NCBI GenBank assembly: GCA_049323655.1
Contig: JBMONO010000009.1
Span: forward strand, 254,337-318,336
Reading direction: 5' to 3'
DNA: 64,000 bases
Origin: DB1 sp049323655
Lineage (GTDB): Bacteria > Desulfobacterota > Desulfobulbia > Desulfobulbales > SURF-16
The notes under the pieces are model-generated. The model saw only the letters and a program-made list of their open reading frames with translations, made no database searches and had not been told where the DNA came from. The translations under genes and the position numbers were made by a program. Shown here one piece after another: positions 26,866 to 35,375 of the stretch; position 1 is the first letter of the stretch, and each line of letters starts with the position of its first letter.

Positions 26866-28598
26866 GGCGGCACCACCGGACTCTGGTGCATGGCCCGGGC
26901 CTGGATGATGTCGAAATCCTGGGCCTGGGTGGTGGGATTGATCCAGTGCATGACGTTTTCCCCCGGCGGCACCAGCAGGCCGTCCCAGAAGATGCCGCCC
27001 GCCACCAGAGAGGCGGCGGGATCGGCTGAGGTCATGTCGCGCTGGTCGCCGGCGCCGGGCGCGCTTTCCGGCACCCCCTCCACCCGATGCCCGAGGGCCA
27101 GCACATGGCCGAGCTCATGGGCGATGGTGCCGGCATAGGTGAACTGGGCCGCGGCATTGGCCGGATCGCCGTTGGCGTCGGTGACGTACATGGCGGCAAG
27201 TTGCGGGTAGGTGGCGGTATTGCGTTCCCGGGCCGCCAGCAGATTCATGGTGACAGTGCCGGCCGCCCCATCCGGATCAACGCCGGACGGCTGAATCCAC
27301 GAGGTGGAGGGGCTGCCGTTGTCGGTGATGGTGTTGCCGGCGCCGTTGGCCGGATAATCGGTGGCCGCGCCGAGGTTGCCGCCGGCATCGGAACGAATGT
27401 AGGCGAAATTGAACACCCCGCGCCGATAATTGAGCCGGGTGGCAACGGCAAAACCGGTGTCCGGGATGTTACGGGTGCGTCCGGCCGCCACACTGATCCG
27501 GAAAATGCCGTCATGATCCGTGGCCCGGGCGCCGTGGGTGCGGGTGGTATTGGTGTCCGGCACCAGTTCAAGGGCCACCTGACGGAGGATGCGATTGACA
27601 ATGTCGAGATGAGCGCGGACATTGTCCGGGGTGGCGCGGGGCTGGCTGGCGGCATTGGGGCCGTTCAAAATATTGGCGCGAAAAGGAATCTGTCGCACGG
27701 TGCGGACCAGGGCCCGGTACTGGGCAAAGAGCGCCCCCTGAAAGCGCACCTCAAGCCGCACCTCGCCCTCATGGGTGCCGTAGACCAGCACCCGCCGGCC
27801 CCGCGGCTGGCCGACAAAGGCCACCGCCCCGCCGCCGGCCACCGAGACGACGCTCCATTCGAGGCGGCGGTCGTCATCGGTGAAGTTGAGCGAGCGGGGA
27901 TGATAGTAGGTGTATTCAATGCGCGCCGCAGTCTGGTTGGTGGCGTCCGCCGGAGCCAACACCGGAATGACCGCCGGATTGGGGATGATGTTGATGTTGT
28001 CCGTCGGCCGGATCAGGTTGAGGTCGGTGCAGCGCTCGGCCGGCTGCAGGGCGGCGGAGGCGGACAGCGCCGGCCGCCGCGGCAGGGACGGATCTGGCGG
28101 CACCGGCCGGACCGGACAGATCTCGAAACGCGCCTCGTGGGTGGTGCCGGATACGGTGGTGCAGGTGACGCTGCCGCTGTGCTGGCGGGTGGCAAAGACC
28201 GTTCCGTCCGCATGGCGGGAGAAGGCGCCGAGGACCGAGAGTTCCACCATCCACTCCACCGTGTAATAGCCGGTTGAGCGCCGCCACAGTCCCTGGCGGA
28301 GGGGATGAAGGGGCAGATCGATGGTGCCGAGATGATCGTCGTTGATCACATCCTCGTCATAGGCGGCGAAACGGAGACGAATCTGGTGGCCGTCGCGGAC
28401 ATTGACCGTTGTCCGCCAGTCGGCCGGTCGGAACTCGATGAAGCGCTGTTCCACCGCGTCGAAGATCTGCCGGCGGTTGCCGACGTTCGTGCCATCCACC
28501 GAGGCGTGGAAATACCACTCGCCCGAGCCGAAGGTATCCGCGTCCCTGCGGACAAACACCCTGCGAAACGTTATCCGCACCCTCTCATCCGCCGGCAT
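26862..28598 (-). CDS. Zinc-metallopeptidase-like protein with N-terminal C2-like region
   Basis: This is a 578-residue protein without signal peptide. The C-terminal part has HELGHVLALGH at about 494-504, a metzincin-like HExxH with third histidine at the canonical distance. Position 8 is Ala instead of the usual Gly. About 55 residues later ENVMHW is a plausible Met-turn. The N-terminal 120 residues (RITFRRVFVRRDADTFGSGE, YDEDVINDDHLG) resemble a C2-type beta sandwich. Beta-rich regions lie between. It follows the LysM protein gene by 18 bases and overlaps the exported helical protein gene. A secreted effector peptidase loaded on a spike is a reasonable model. Substrate unknown. Confidence 0.75.
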   Translation of the reverse strand: MPADERVRITFRRVFVRRDADTFGSGEWYFHASVDGTNVGNRRQIFDAVEQRFIEFRPADWRTTVNVRDGHQIRLRFAAYDEDVINDDHLGTIDLPLHPLRQGLWRRSTGYYTVEWMVELSVLGAFSRHADGTVFATRQHSGSVTCTTVSGTTHEARFEICPVRPVPPDPSLPRRPALSASAALQPAERCTDLNLIRPTDNINIIPNPAVIPVLAPADATNQTAARIEYTYYHPRSLNFTDDDRRLEWSVVSVAGGGAVAFVGQPRGRRVLVYGTHEGEVRLEVRFQGALFAQYRALVRTVRQIPFRANILNGPNAASQPRATPDNVRAHLDIVNRILRQVALELVPDTNTTRTHGARATDHDGIFRISVAAGRTRNIPDTGFAVATRLNYRRGVFNFAYIRSDAGGNLGAATDYPANGAGNTITDNGSPSTSWIQPSGVDPDGAAGTVTMNLLAARERNTATYPQLAAMYVTDANGDPANAAAQFTYAGTIAHELGHVLALGHRVEGVPESAPGAGDQRDMTSADPAASLVAGGIFWDGLLVPPGENVMHWINPTTQAQDFDIIQARAMHQSPVVPP

Positions 28599-28616
28599 AG
28601 TCTCCTCCCCTGCCTT

Positions 28617-29327
28617 TCAGCTGCCGTGCACCTCTTTCAGCTTGTTCCGGGTCGCCTCGTCAATGACGCCGGTCACCGCAAGCTCATACTCCTCCTGGAA
28701 AAAACGCAGGGCAGCCTCGACCTTCTCCGACATCTCGTCATCAGAACAACTGCCGCAGTCAAAACCGAGATTGGCCAGCCGCTGCTTGACCCCGCGGTTT
28801 TCACTGATCGGGTCAAGCGAACCGAGCATGAGGGGGATCTCCCGGGCCCTGGTCGTGTTCGGCTCCAGGATGATTTTGCCGCGCCGGGCGCCGGGTGGAA
28901 TGACAAACTCGATCATCCCGTCGCCGTCCGTGCTGCCCTCGCTGACCTGACCGTCGATGTCCAGCCGGTAGGGCAGATCGGCGCGCACCTCGTCCTGCGG
29001 GGTCTGGACGGAACTCTGAATGACATCTCCCGATTCCTCGGAATCACCGCTGTCGGGCGGCGGCTCCCGCATGATCTTGAGCCTGATCTTGGCCGGCACC
29101 CCCTTCTTCCTGAAGCGGTGCCGCGCCGCGGTGGCGCCGCTCTCCTCCTTTTCCTCGCGGTCAGGCACAATGACCTCGTCGCCGGGCAAAAGAACATTGG
29201 GATCCTGGCGCAACTCCTTCAGGGCCGCGTTGTCGGGATGGTTCCAGATCGTTTCCCAGAAATGGCCGTATCGGTCGGCGATGCTCGACAGACAGTCACC
29301 CTGGCGGACCACATGCGTGCTGCTCAT
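28617..29327 (-). CDS. LysM and peptidoglycan-binding-domain protein
   Basis: This is a 236-residue protein without signal peptide. A LysM domain occupies about 1-60 (HVVRQGDCLSSIADRYGHFW, PNVLLPGDEVIVPDR). A charged linker and a beta-rich middle follow (PYRLDIDGQVSEGSTDGDGM). A PG_binding_1 domain lies about 165-236 (GVKQRLANLGFDC, FQEEYELAVTGVIDEATRNK). Proteins of this layout are frequent next to VgrG/PAAR genes in Proteobacteria. Here the gene begins the minus-strand cassette, behind the promoter at 29356-29385 and an AGGGGG ribosome-binding site. It is paralogous to the 29531-30178 product. Confidence 0.85.
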   Translation of the reverse strand: MSSTHVVRQGDCLSSIADRYGHFWETIWNHPDNAALKELRQDPNVLLPGDEVIVPDREEKEESGATAARHRFRKKGVPAKIRLKIMREPPPDSGDSEESGDVIQSSVQTPQDEVRADLPYRLDIDGQVSEGSTDGDGMIEFVIPPGARRGKIILEPNTTRAREIPLMLGSLDPISENRGVKQRLANLGFDCGSCSDDEMSEKVEAALRFFQEEYELAVTGVIDEATRNKLKEVHGS

Positions 29328-29355
29328 GGCTGCCCCCTTGTACTTTGAATGCTCT

Positions 29356-29385
29356 ATTGTATCCTGAATGACGCTTCAGTGTCAA
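29356..29385 (-). promoter_or_regulatory. Sigma-70-type promoter, minus-strand cassette
   Basis: TTGACA (29380-29385 on the minus strand) and TACAAT (29356-29361) are separated by 18 bases, 29 bases before the LysM gene start. Confidence 0.7.
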
Positions 29386-29415
29386 AAGGGAAAAGAAGTT
29401 TGACCGCCTCCGCGG

Positions 29416-29445
29416 TTGACAGGAATCATCCTCATGCGATATAGT
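29416..29445 (+). promoter_or_regulatory. Sigma-70-type promoter, plus-strand cassette
   Basis: TTGACA (29416-29421) and TATAGT (29440-29445) are separated by 18 bases. It lies 30 bases from the minus-strand promoter, so the two cassettes share a divergent control region. Confidence 0.7.
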
Positions 29446-29530
29446 AAAAAAATATGGAGTCAACTCACCAGAAACACTAAAAAATTTCCACATCAACGCA
29501 GCATGCCCACACGCCGCGACATGACTTGCC

Positions 29531-30178
29531 ATGGCAACCCACATAATCAAAAAAGGCGAATGCCTCAGCTCCCTGGCCGAACGCTACGGTTTTCACCACC
29601 CGGATGTCCTCCATTCCCACGCCGACAACAGCGCCCTCAAGGCCAAACGGGATAACCCGAACGTCCTCTGCCCGGGCGACCGGGTCGCCATTCCGGACAA
29701 AACCCCAAAGGAGGAAAGCGGCGCCGACGGCCAGAAACACCGCTTCAAGGCCAAAGGCATCCGCACCCATCTGCGCCTGCTGGTGGAAGACGTTGCCGGC
29801 GCCGCCCTGGCCGGTCGGCCGTACACCCTGGAGGTGGGCCGGGAGGAATTCACCGGCACCACCGGTGGCGACGGGCTGGTCGAACACCTCGTCACAGCGG
29901 CGGAAACCAGGGGCCGACTCACGGTCTGGCTCGACGACGCCAAGACCTCGTCGCTGGTCTGGCCCCTGGAGATCGGCGCCCTCGAACCCCATAGCGAGAC
30001 CCGCGGCCTGCAGGCCCGGTTGAACAACCTCGGCTTCACCTGCGGCAAGGCGGACGGCATCGTTGGGCCGAAAACCAAGGCTGCGGTGCGCGCCTTCAAG
30101 CAAAAGAACGGCCTGGCCGACAACGACACCATCGACGACGCCACCAAAAACAAGATCAAGGAAATCTATGGTTTTTAG
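29531..30178 (+). CDS. LysM and peptidoglycan-binding-domain protein
   Basis: This 215-residue paralogue of the 28617-29327 product has no signal peptide. The LysM domain is at about 1-58 (THIIKKGECLSSLAERYGF, PNVLCPGDRVAIPDK). The middle beta-rich region has RPYTLEVGREEFTGTTGGDG. The PG_binding_1 domain lies about 150-215 (GLQARLNNLGFTCGKADGIV, GPKTKAAVRAFKQKNGL). It is the first gene of the plus-strand cassette, and the next gene follows after nine bases. No clear ribosome-binding site precedes the ATG. It probably binds cell-wall glycans or acts as an adaptor for the peptidase encoded downstream; both are inference. Confidence 0.85.
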   Translation: MATHIIKKGECLSSLAERYGFHHPDVLHSHADNSALKAKRDNPNVLCPGDRVAIPDKTPKEESGADGQKHRFKAKGIRTHLRLLVEDVAGAALAGRPYTLEVGREEFTGTTGGDGLVEHLVTAAETRGRLTVWLDDAKTSSLVWPLEIGALEPHSETRGLQARLNNLGFTCGKADGIVGPKTKAAVRAFKQKNGLADNDTIDDATKNKIKEIYGF

Positions 30179-30187
30179 GAGAGCGAC

Positions 30188-30667
30188 ATGGCACTGGTGA
30201 GCAGGGCGTGCAGCGGCCGCGACAACAAGAACCGCCTCCGCTTTCATCGCATCAAGGTCTACGGACAGCGTTTTCCCGGCACCATCGGCACCGATGCGGA
30301 GCGGGCGATCACCGCCACCCCCGATTACCGGGTCTGTATTGACGGCACCCCCAGCCAGTGGGGGAGGCTGGCGGCGGACGGCAGCGTCGAAATCTTCATT
30401 CCCGGCGGGGCCGAGGCAACTCTGGAGACGCTGGGCACGACCTACGAGATCGAGATTCTGCACCGCATCGAGCCGCATGACACCCTGCTCGGCAGCCAGC
30501 GCCGCCTCAATCTGCTCGGCTATTACGAGGCAAAGGTGGATGACAAGTACGGGGCGCGCACCGACGCGGCCGCCCTCGACTTCCAGGCCGACAACGGCCT
30601 CGACCCGGACGGCCGGCTGCTGGAGGCCACCACCCGCAACAAGATCAGGGACGTATTTGGAGAATAA
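30188..30667 (+). CDS. Peptidoglycan-binding-domain protein without LysM
   Basis: This is a 159-residue cytoplasmically made protein. The N-terminal half is beta-rich (ITATPDYRVCIDGTPSQWGR, DGSVEIFIPGGAEA) and resembles the middle region of the LysM proteins next to it. The C-terminal half is a PG_binding_1 domain (SQRRLNLLGYYEAKVDDKYG, DAAALDFQADNGLDPDG). It looks like a LysM-less relative of the preceding gene, perhaps made by duplication. TAGGAGAG precedes the ATG. The following metallopeptidase gene starts two bases after the stop, so the three genes are tightly coupled. The minus-strand cassette has no counterpart. Confidence 0.82.
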   Translation: MALVSRACSGRDNKNRLRFHRIKVYGQRFPGTIGTDAERAITATPDYRVCIDGTPSQWGRLAADGSVEIFIPGGAEATLETLGTTYEIEILHRIEPHDTLLGSQRRLNLLGYYEAKVDDKYGARTDAAALDFQADNGLDPDGRLLEATTRNKIRDVFGE

Positions 30668-30669
30668 CC

Positions 30670-31848
30670 GTGGCGATCACACTTGAGGTCTACAAGAACA
30701 TCCGGCTGGTGCCGGTTCGCTTTGCCCGGGCGAAAACCGGCGCCCCGGAGGAGTCCTTTCCGGACATCGACGATCGGGGCCACAACTTCAAAGTGCCGGT
30801 CACGGACGGCCTGGCCGAATCGAGCGAAATCCGCGGTCCGGTGGTCGGTCTGCGCAAGCGGCAAAAGATTAAACTCCGGCTGGTCCGCGAATACATCGAT
30901 CCGGCGGCGCCGCTTTTTCTCACCAGCTCCGACACGAGCACCATCACCGTCATCAACCCGGCCGCCGGCAAAAAAATCGCCAGCGGCAAGGAGACCACGG
31001 TGGAATTGCAGGGCGGCGATTTTGCCGGCGCCAAGCCGCAAAGCGCCCGGATCGAGGTGCGTTTCGGCGCCGCCGACGGACCGATCATTTACGAGCTGAC
31101 CGCCTATGTCTTCACCCCCCTGCCCGTTTTTCTGCAGCCGCATCTCGTCACCATCCACGGCAGCACCGGCACCGGCGGGGTGGCGCCCACCATCAACCTT
31201 TCCGGGGTGATGGACCAGGTTCGCGCCCTCTGGGCGCCGTGCGGCATCAATTTCGCGGTGCAACCGACCAAGAGCTGGTCGGTCAATCTGCCCAATGCCA
31301 ACAAGATGCGTTTTGCCGACGTCAACACCGTGCTGGCGACCGAGTGGCAGGCCAACGCCATCAACATCTACATCGTCCGCGAGATCGACAACGCCCTTGG
31401 CTACGGTTTTAGCAAATCAGCCCATGCCGGTTTCGGCATCAACAAGCCAAGCGTCTTTGCCGGCGAACGGACCGGCGCGGTGGCCAGGGCCCTGGCCGAC
31501 ACCTACTGGTGGGCCAACGATCTGGCCCACGAACTCGGCCACTTCTTCACCCTCTGGCACCCCACCGACGGCACCCCGGCCTCCGGCCCCTGGGTGCGGC
31601 GGGAAACCTGGTCCATGCGCTTTCTCATGCACAACTACAACTACACGAATCGCCCCGGTCCGCCGGGCAGCCCCGCCGACTGGCCGGCATTCAACGATTT
31701 TGGCTACGGCAAGCACTCGTCCGGCAACCCCTATCGCGCCGGGCTCATCCCGCTGAAAAACGTCCGCACCGGCGCGGGCGCCGGTCGGGACGCCCAGTGT
31801 TCCACCGCCCGCAACCATATCCTGCAGGGTCCGGCGCATCTCTACTAG
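30670..31848 (+). CDS. Zinc-metallopeptidase-like protein
   Basis: This is a 392-residue protein without signal peptide, starting at a GTG preceded by GGAG. The N-terminal 150 residues are beta-rich (PVVGLRKRQKIKLRLVREYI). The peptidase region has HELGHFFTLWH at about 287-297, so HExxH plus a third His at position 11, with Thr at position 8 where metzincins have Gly. MRFLMHNYNY about 30 residues later may be the Met-turn. It resembles the 26862-28598 product in this region (VTIHGSTGTGG..., histidine motif, similar placement) but lacks the N-terminal C2-like part. The exported helical protein gene follows after 20 bases. Probable injected or secreted effector. Confidence 0.74.
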   Translation: MAITLEVYKNIRLVPVRFARAKTGAPEESFPDIDDRGHNFKVPVTDGLAESSEIRGPVVGLRKRQKIKLRLVREYIDPAAPLFLTSSDTSTITVINPAAGKKIASGKETTVELQGGDFAGAKPQSARIEVRFGAADGPIIYELTAYVFTPLPVFLQPHLVTIHGSTGTGGVAPTINLSGVMDQVRALWAPCGINFAVQPTKSWSVNLPNANKMRFADVNTVLATEWQANAINIYIVREIDNALGYGFSKSAHAGFGINKPSVFAGERTGAVARALADTYWWANDLAHELGHFFTLWHPTDGTPASGPWVRRETWSMRFLMHNYNYTNRPGPPGSPADWPAFNDFGYGKHSSGNPYRAGLIPLKNVRTGAGAGRDAQCSTARNHILQGPAHLY

Positions 31849-31868
31849 CGGCCGGGCAAACGAAATAA

Positions 31869-32756
31869 ATGAAAACGACCCACCGTCAATCCTGCCTCGC
31901 ACTCGGACTGCTTCTGCTCGGCCTCGTCACCTGCGGCTTTGCCGCTGAACAGGCCGGCCAATCGTCCGCACCGGGGCAACAGCGCGAGGAACGAACCATG
32001 TCACAGATCAGCGAGGCCGTGCTGGCCCAGGATCTCACCGCCGCCGCCATCGCCAAAAAGCAGGGCGCCGCGGCAATCCCTGAACTTGTGCAACTGCTGA
32101 AACACGAGGATAACGGGGTGCGAACGGTGGCGGTCATCGCCCTCGGCGAGATCGACCATCCGGAGGCGATCATCGCCCTGATGGGGGCGGCGGAGGAGGA
32201 GGACGGCATGGTGGCGGGCACCGCGGTGGCCAAGCTGGAGCGCCACGCCGGCCGCATCGGCACGGGCCGGCTCATCGAGCTTTTGACCCGAATGAAAAAT
32301 TCCGCGGCCCAAGGCCAGCTCGTGCTGGTCATCGGCCGGCTGGCCGGCGGAGTCGACACCGACCAGTTGCAGGGCTTCTGCACAGGCCGGACCGACGCGG
32401 ACACCGTGCCAGCCTGCCTGGCCTCCCTTGCCAGGCTGGGCGACAAGCAGGCCAGGGAGGATTTCACTACCTATCTGACAACCGCCCGCGACCTGCGCGC
32501 CTTTACCCTGGCCGAATACATCGGCCAGCGCTGGCTGCTGCCCTTTCTCGGCGTCCTGCTGCGCGACCAGAGCCCGGTGCAGAGCCTCGGCGACCCGCCG
32601 CCCGGCTTTCCCGCCATGCTGCGGGTATGCGACAAGGCGGTGGTGCTCATTGCCCGCATCAGCGGCGAGAAGATGTCCTTTGCCACCGACATGCACATGA
32701 ACTACGACATCGATCAGCTAAGCGAGGCGGCCCGGATCGCCGGTCCGCTGCCCTGA
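31869..32756 (+). CDS. Exported HEAT-repeat protein, possible immunity partner
   Basis: This is a 295-residue protein with a signal peptide (CLALGLLLLGLVTCGFAAEQ); the T-C-G at its end is a poor lipobox, so lipidation is uncertain. HEAT repeats are clear at about 70-130 (AAIPELVQLLKHEDNGVRTV, AVIALGEIDHPEAIIALMGA). The remainder is helical. It occupies the same place after a metallopeptidase gene as the 25960-26865 product. Periplasmic helical-repeat proteins of this kind could bind and neutralise an effector that acts in the periplasm. This is inference; the sequence shows only export and fold type. Confidence 0.76.
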   Translation: MKTTHRQSCLALGLLLLGLVTCGFAAEQAGQSSAPGQQREERTMSQISEAVLAQDLTAAAIAKKQGAAAIPELVQLLKHEDNGVRTVAVIALGEIDHPEAIIALMGAAEEEDGMVAGTAVAKLERHAGRIGTGRLIELLTRMKNSAAQGQLVLVIGRLAGGVDTDQLQGFCTGRTDADTVPACLASLARLGDKQAREDFTTYLTTARDLRAFTLAEYIGQRWLLPFLGVLLRDQSPVQSLGDPPPGFPAMLRVCDKAVVLIARISGEKMSFATDMHMNYDIDQLSEAARIAGPLP

Positions 32757-32835
32757 AAAAGAATCGCGATATCCCGGCCTTGCCTGCGGGCCGATGATGG
32801 GCTAGAGTGAAGGGAGAAGGGGTGGTCGCATCACC

Positions 32836-32936
32836 AGATGAACCACGGAGGCCGCAGAGCAGACGGAGAGAGCGGGTCGCACGCCGCAAAACATTTTCTC
32901 CGCGTTCTCTATGTGCTCTGTGGTGAAAAAGACCTT
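32836..32936 (+). repeat. Dispersed CTCTGTG repeat, diverged copy
   Basis: This has both arms of the element: a left arm with AACCACGGAGGCCGCAGAGC and a right arm with TCTCTATGTGCTCTGTGGTG. It lies between the HEAT-repeat gene and the PAAR gene, separating PAAR from the cassette. Confidence 0.7.
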
Positions 32937-32979
32937 GTCCGGATTTATCGGAAGAGAGAGCTGAAAGGAGGAAAGGCCC

Positions 32980-33279
32980 ATGCCACCTGCTGCCCGTGTT
33001 GGCGACATGCATACCTGCCCGATGGCCTCCCCGGCGGTGCCGCCGGTGCCCCATGTCGGCGGCCCCATCATGCCGCCCGGCTGCCCGACCGTGCTGATCG
33101 GCAACATGCCGGCGGCCCGGGTCGGCGACATGGCCACCTGTGTCGGCCCGCCGGACGTCATCGCCATGGGTTCCATGACGGTGCTGATCGGCAACATGCC
33201 GGCGGCCCGGATAGGCGATTCGACCGCCCACGGCGGCGTCATCGTTGCCGGTTGCCCGACGGTGATCATCGGCGGCTAA
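32980..33279 (+). CDS. PAAR-domain spike-tip protein
   Basis: This is a 99-residue protein made almost entirely of the PAAR repeat: PPAARVGDMHTCPM at the N-terminus, then GCPTVLIGNMPAARVGDMAT and a second near-identical repeat ending CPTVIIGG. Conserved His and Cys residues should bind the single metal at the cone tip. PAAR proteins sharpen the VgrG spike of type VI secretion systems and related contractile devices and carry effectors. An AAAGGAGG site precedes the ATG. It converges with the kinase gene with nine bases between the stops. No VgrG, Hcp or sheath gene is in the window, so it is an orphan or satellite locus. Confidence 0.95.
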   Translation: MPPAARVGDMHTCPMASPAVPPVPHVGGPIMPPGCPTVLIGNMPAARVGDMATCVGPPDVIAMGSMTVLIGNMPAARIGDSTAHGGVIVAGCPTVIIGG

Positions 33280-33288
33280 GGGCCGCCA

Positions 33289-35160
33289 TCAGCCGCTCGA
33301 ATCCGTTGCCTGCCGTTTATCCCGCCAGTATTTCCTGATCTGCTGGCCAATGCCGCTCGCCGCGGTATCGGCTGCCTTGCGCAATTCCTGATCCATGTTG
33401 AGCGGCGTGAACTTGGCGCTGGCCGATCCGGACGAGCCGGCGGCCTCGCCGGTCTCCATGTCCACCACCCGCACCGTTACCGCCGCGTTGGTCAGAGTTT
33501 CGGTGCGACCATAGAACTGCAAAGGCATGGTGCCTGTTTTCTGCACGTCGGAGATCAGGAGGATATGGGCCGCGCCCGGCGGGACGATCTCCTTGATGTC
33601 ATACCAGGAAACCGGCATGTCGCCGACCTGCATCTTCTGCCGCAGCACCGGGATCTCGGCCACGGAGGCCACCTTCAGCCCACTGTTGCGGATGATGTTT
33701 TCCAGATGCACCCTGAGAAAGGGGGCCAGGGACTCGTCACCGGCAACGATCATCAGCACCACCGGCGTCTCGGGCAGCCGGGGCCGGGTGTCGATCTTCG
33801 CCGTCTTCACCGGCTCGGCGGGCCGCGGCTTGGGCGCGGGTTTGACAATCGGGGACGGTGCCGGCGGTTCTTCAACCGGAGCCGCAGGCGCTGCCGGGGT
33901 CGGCGTTTCCGCTGCCTCCTGAACCGGAGGAGATGGAGGAACTGCCGGTTCACGGTTCACGGCAACCTGGGTCGGACTCTCAGTGGCCGGTTGCCCGGGC
34001 GGCGCGGTTGGCACCGCCTCTGCCATCGGGGCCGCTGTTTGTGGCGTCACGGCTTGGGGTTGCTCCCCCGGCGGAGCCGGAGGAACCGCAGGCATGGTCA
34101 CCTGGGCCGGCGGCGCCGGCTCCTCCACCGCCACCGCCGGGGTTTTCTCTTTCGCCTTGCGATTCCACAGGGCATCCACCGTCCACATGGAAAGCAGCAC
34201 GGCGGCAATGACGCCCACCACCGCGCCGATGGTCCGGGCCCGCCGCCGCTGCACCGACACCGTTGTCGGCCGGTGCGGGGGAACGGGCGCGCTGACCTTG
34301 ATGGCCGGCGAGGGCTGAATCTGCAATTTATCGATGCAGAAATTGATGGCGTTGATCACCTCGGCCGGGGTCTGGAAGCGCTTCTCCTTGTCCCTGGCCA
34401 TCATCTTATCCACCAGTTGACAGATCAGTTTGGGCAGGGAGGGGTTGACCTTGGCAATGGGCCGCACCGGCTCGGTCATGATCTTGGCCACCACCGCGAG
34501 CGGCGACTCGCCGCTCACCGGCACCTCGCCGGACAGCATCTTGTAGAGAATGGCGCCAAGGGAATAAATATCGCTGCGGATATCGAGTTTCTGACCGCTT
34601 GCCTGTTCCGGCGAGGAATATTCCGGGGTGCCCATGTAGAGACCGGTGCGGGTCAGATGGGATTCCGCGTCCTGAAAATAGGCGATGCCGTAGTCCGTCA
34701 CCTTGATACGGCCGACCGAGTCGATCATGATATTGGACGGTTTCAGGTCACGATGCACCACCCCCTTGTCCGCCGCCTCGCTGAGGGCGTCGGCGATCTG
34801 GGCGGTGATGCCCAGCGCCTCGTTCAGAGGCAGTTGTCTCCTTTCTTTGAGAATGATGCCGAGGTCGGTGCCCTGGACATACTCCATGGCAAAATAGTAG
34901 AGGCCGCCCTCCTCACCGAAGGACATGATGCTGACGATATTGGGATGGCTGAGCGCGGCGACGACCTTGGCCTCGCGCTTGAAGCGCTCGATGAACTCCG
35001 CATCATTGCAGAGCCGTTCGGAAAGGATTTTCAGCGCCACCTTTCTGTTCAAGGACAGCTCATGGGCCTTGTAAACCACCCCCATGCCACCCCGGCCGAG
35101 CTCCTTTTCCAGCTTAAAGCCGCCGATTACACTGCCGACGTCCAACTGCTGCAGTTCCAT
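33289..35160 (-). CDS. Membrane Ser/Thr protein kinase, PpkA-like
   Basis: This is a 623-residue kinase. The ATG at 35160 has GAGGAG upstream. The kinase domain spans 15-275: glycine loop GRGGMG 22-27, catalytic Lys44, HRDLKPSN 136-143, and DYG at 156-158 in place of DFG, a change tolerated in some active kinases. A transmembrane helix lies near 308-330, then a long Pro/Ala linker. An extracytoplasmic domain of about 150 residues (VVLMIVAGDESLAPFLRVHL) resembles CsgG/LpoB-type folds. With the PP2C and FHA genes encoded upstream it forms a Thr-phosphorylation set as used to switch type VI secretion. The adjacent PAAR gene supports that role. Confidence 0.9.
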   Translation of the reverse strand: MELQQLDVGSVIGGFKLEKELGRGGMGVVYKAHELSLNRKVALKILSERLCNDAEFIERFKREAKVVAALSHPNIVSIMSFGEEGGLYYFAMEYVQGTDLGIILKERRQLPLNEALGITAQIADALSEAADKGVVHRDLKPSNIMIDSVGRIKVTDYGIAYFQDAESHLTRTGLYMGTPEYSSPEQASGQKLDIRSDIYSLGAILYKMLSGEVPVSGESPLAVVAKIMTEPVRPIAKVNPSLPKLICQLVDKMMARDKEKRFQTPAEVINAINFCIDKLQIQPSPAIKVSAPVPPHRPTTVSVQRRRARTIGAVVGVIAAVLLSMWTVDALWNRKAKEKTPAVAVEEPAPPAQVTMPAVPPAPPGEQPQAVTPQTAAPMAEAVPTAPPGQPATESPTQVAVNREPAVPPSPPVQEAAETPTPAAPAAPVEEPPAPSPIVKPAPKPRPAEPVKTAKIDTRPRLPETPVVLMIVAGDESLAPFLRVHLENIIRNSGLKVASVAEIPVLRQKMQVGDMPVSWYDIKEIVPPGAAHILLISDVQKTGTMPLQFYGRTETLTNAAVTVRVVDMETGEAAGSSGSASAKFTPLNMDQELRKAADTAASGIGQQIRKYWRDKRQATDSSG

Positions 35161-35375
35161 AGCCAACTCCTCGCCCTCTCATCCGGACGACGCCCGGAAC
35201 AGCACGGTTCCGTCTGCCGCCATCACGAGCTGATGTTCCGGTGCCACCGGCCACAGGGCTGCGGGGCACGCCTTATTCCACCTCATCATTTACTATACAC
35301 CACACTTCCGGTTCTTTTCCGCAATGTTTTTCGTTGCCTGCATCTTTTTTGCCGATATTGTCGATCACGCCCGGA

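Noticed and set aside
30188..30667. Truncated pseudogene of the LysM protein
   Set aside because: It has its own ribosome-binding site, intact frame, tight coupling to neighbours and a complete PG-binding domain.
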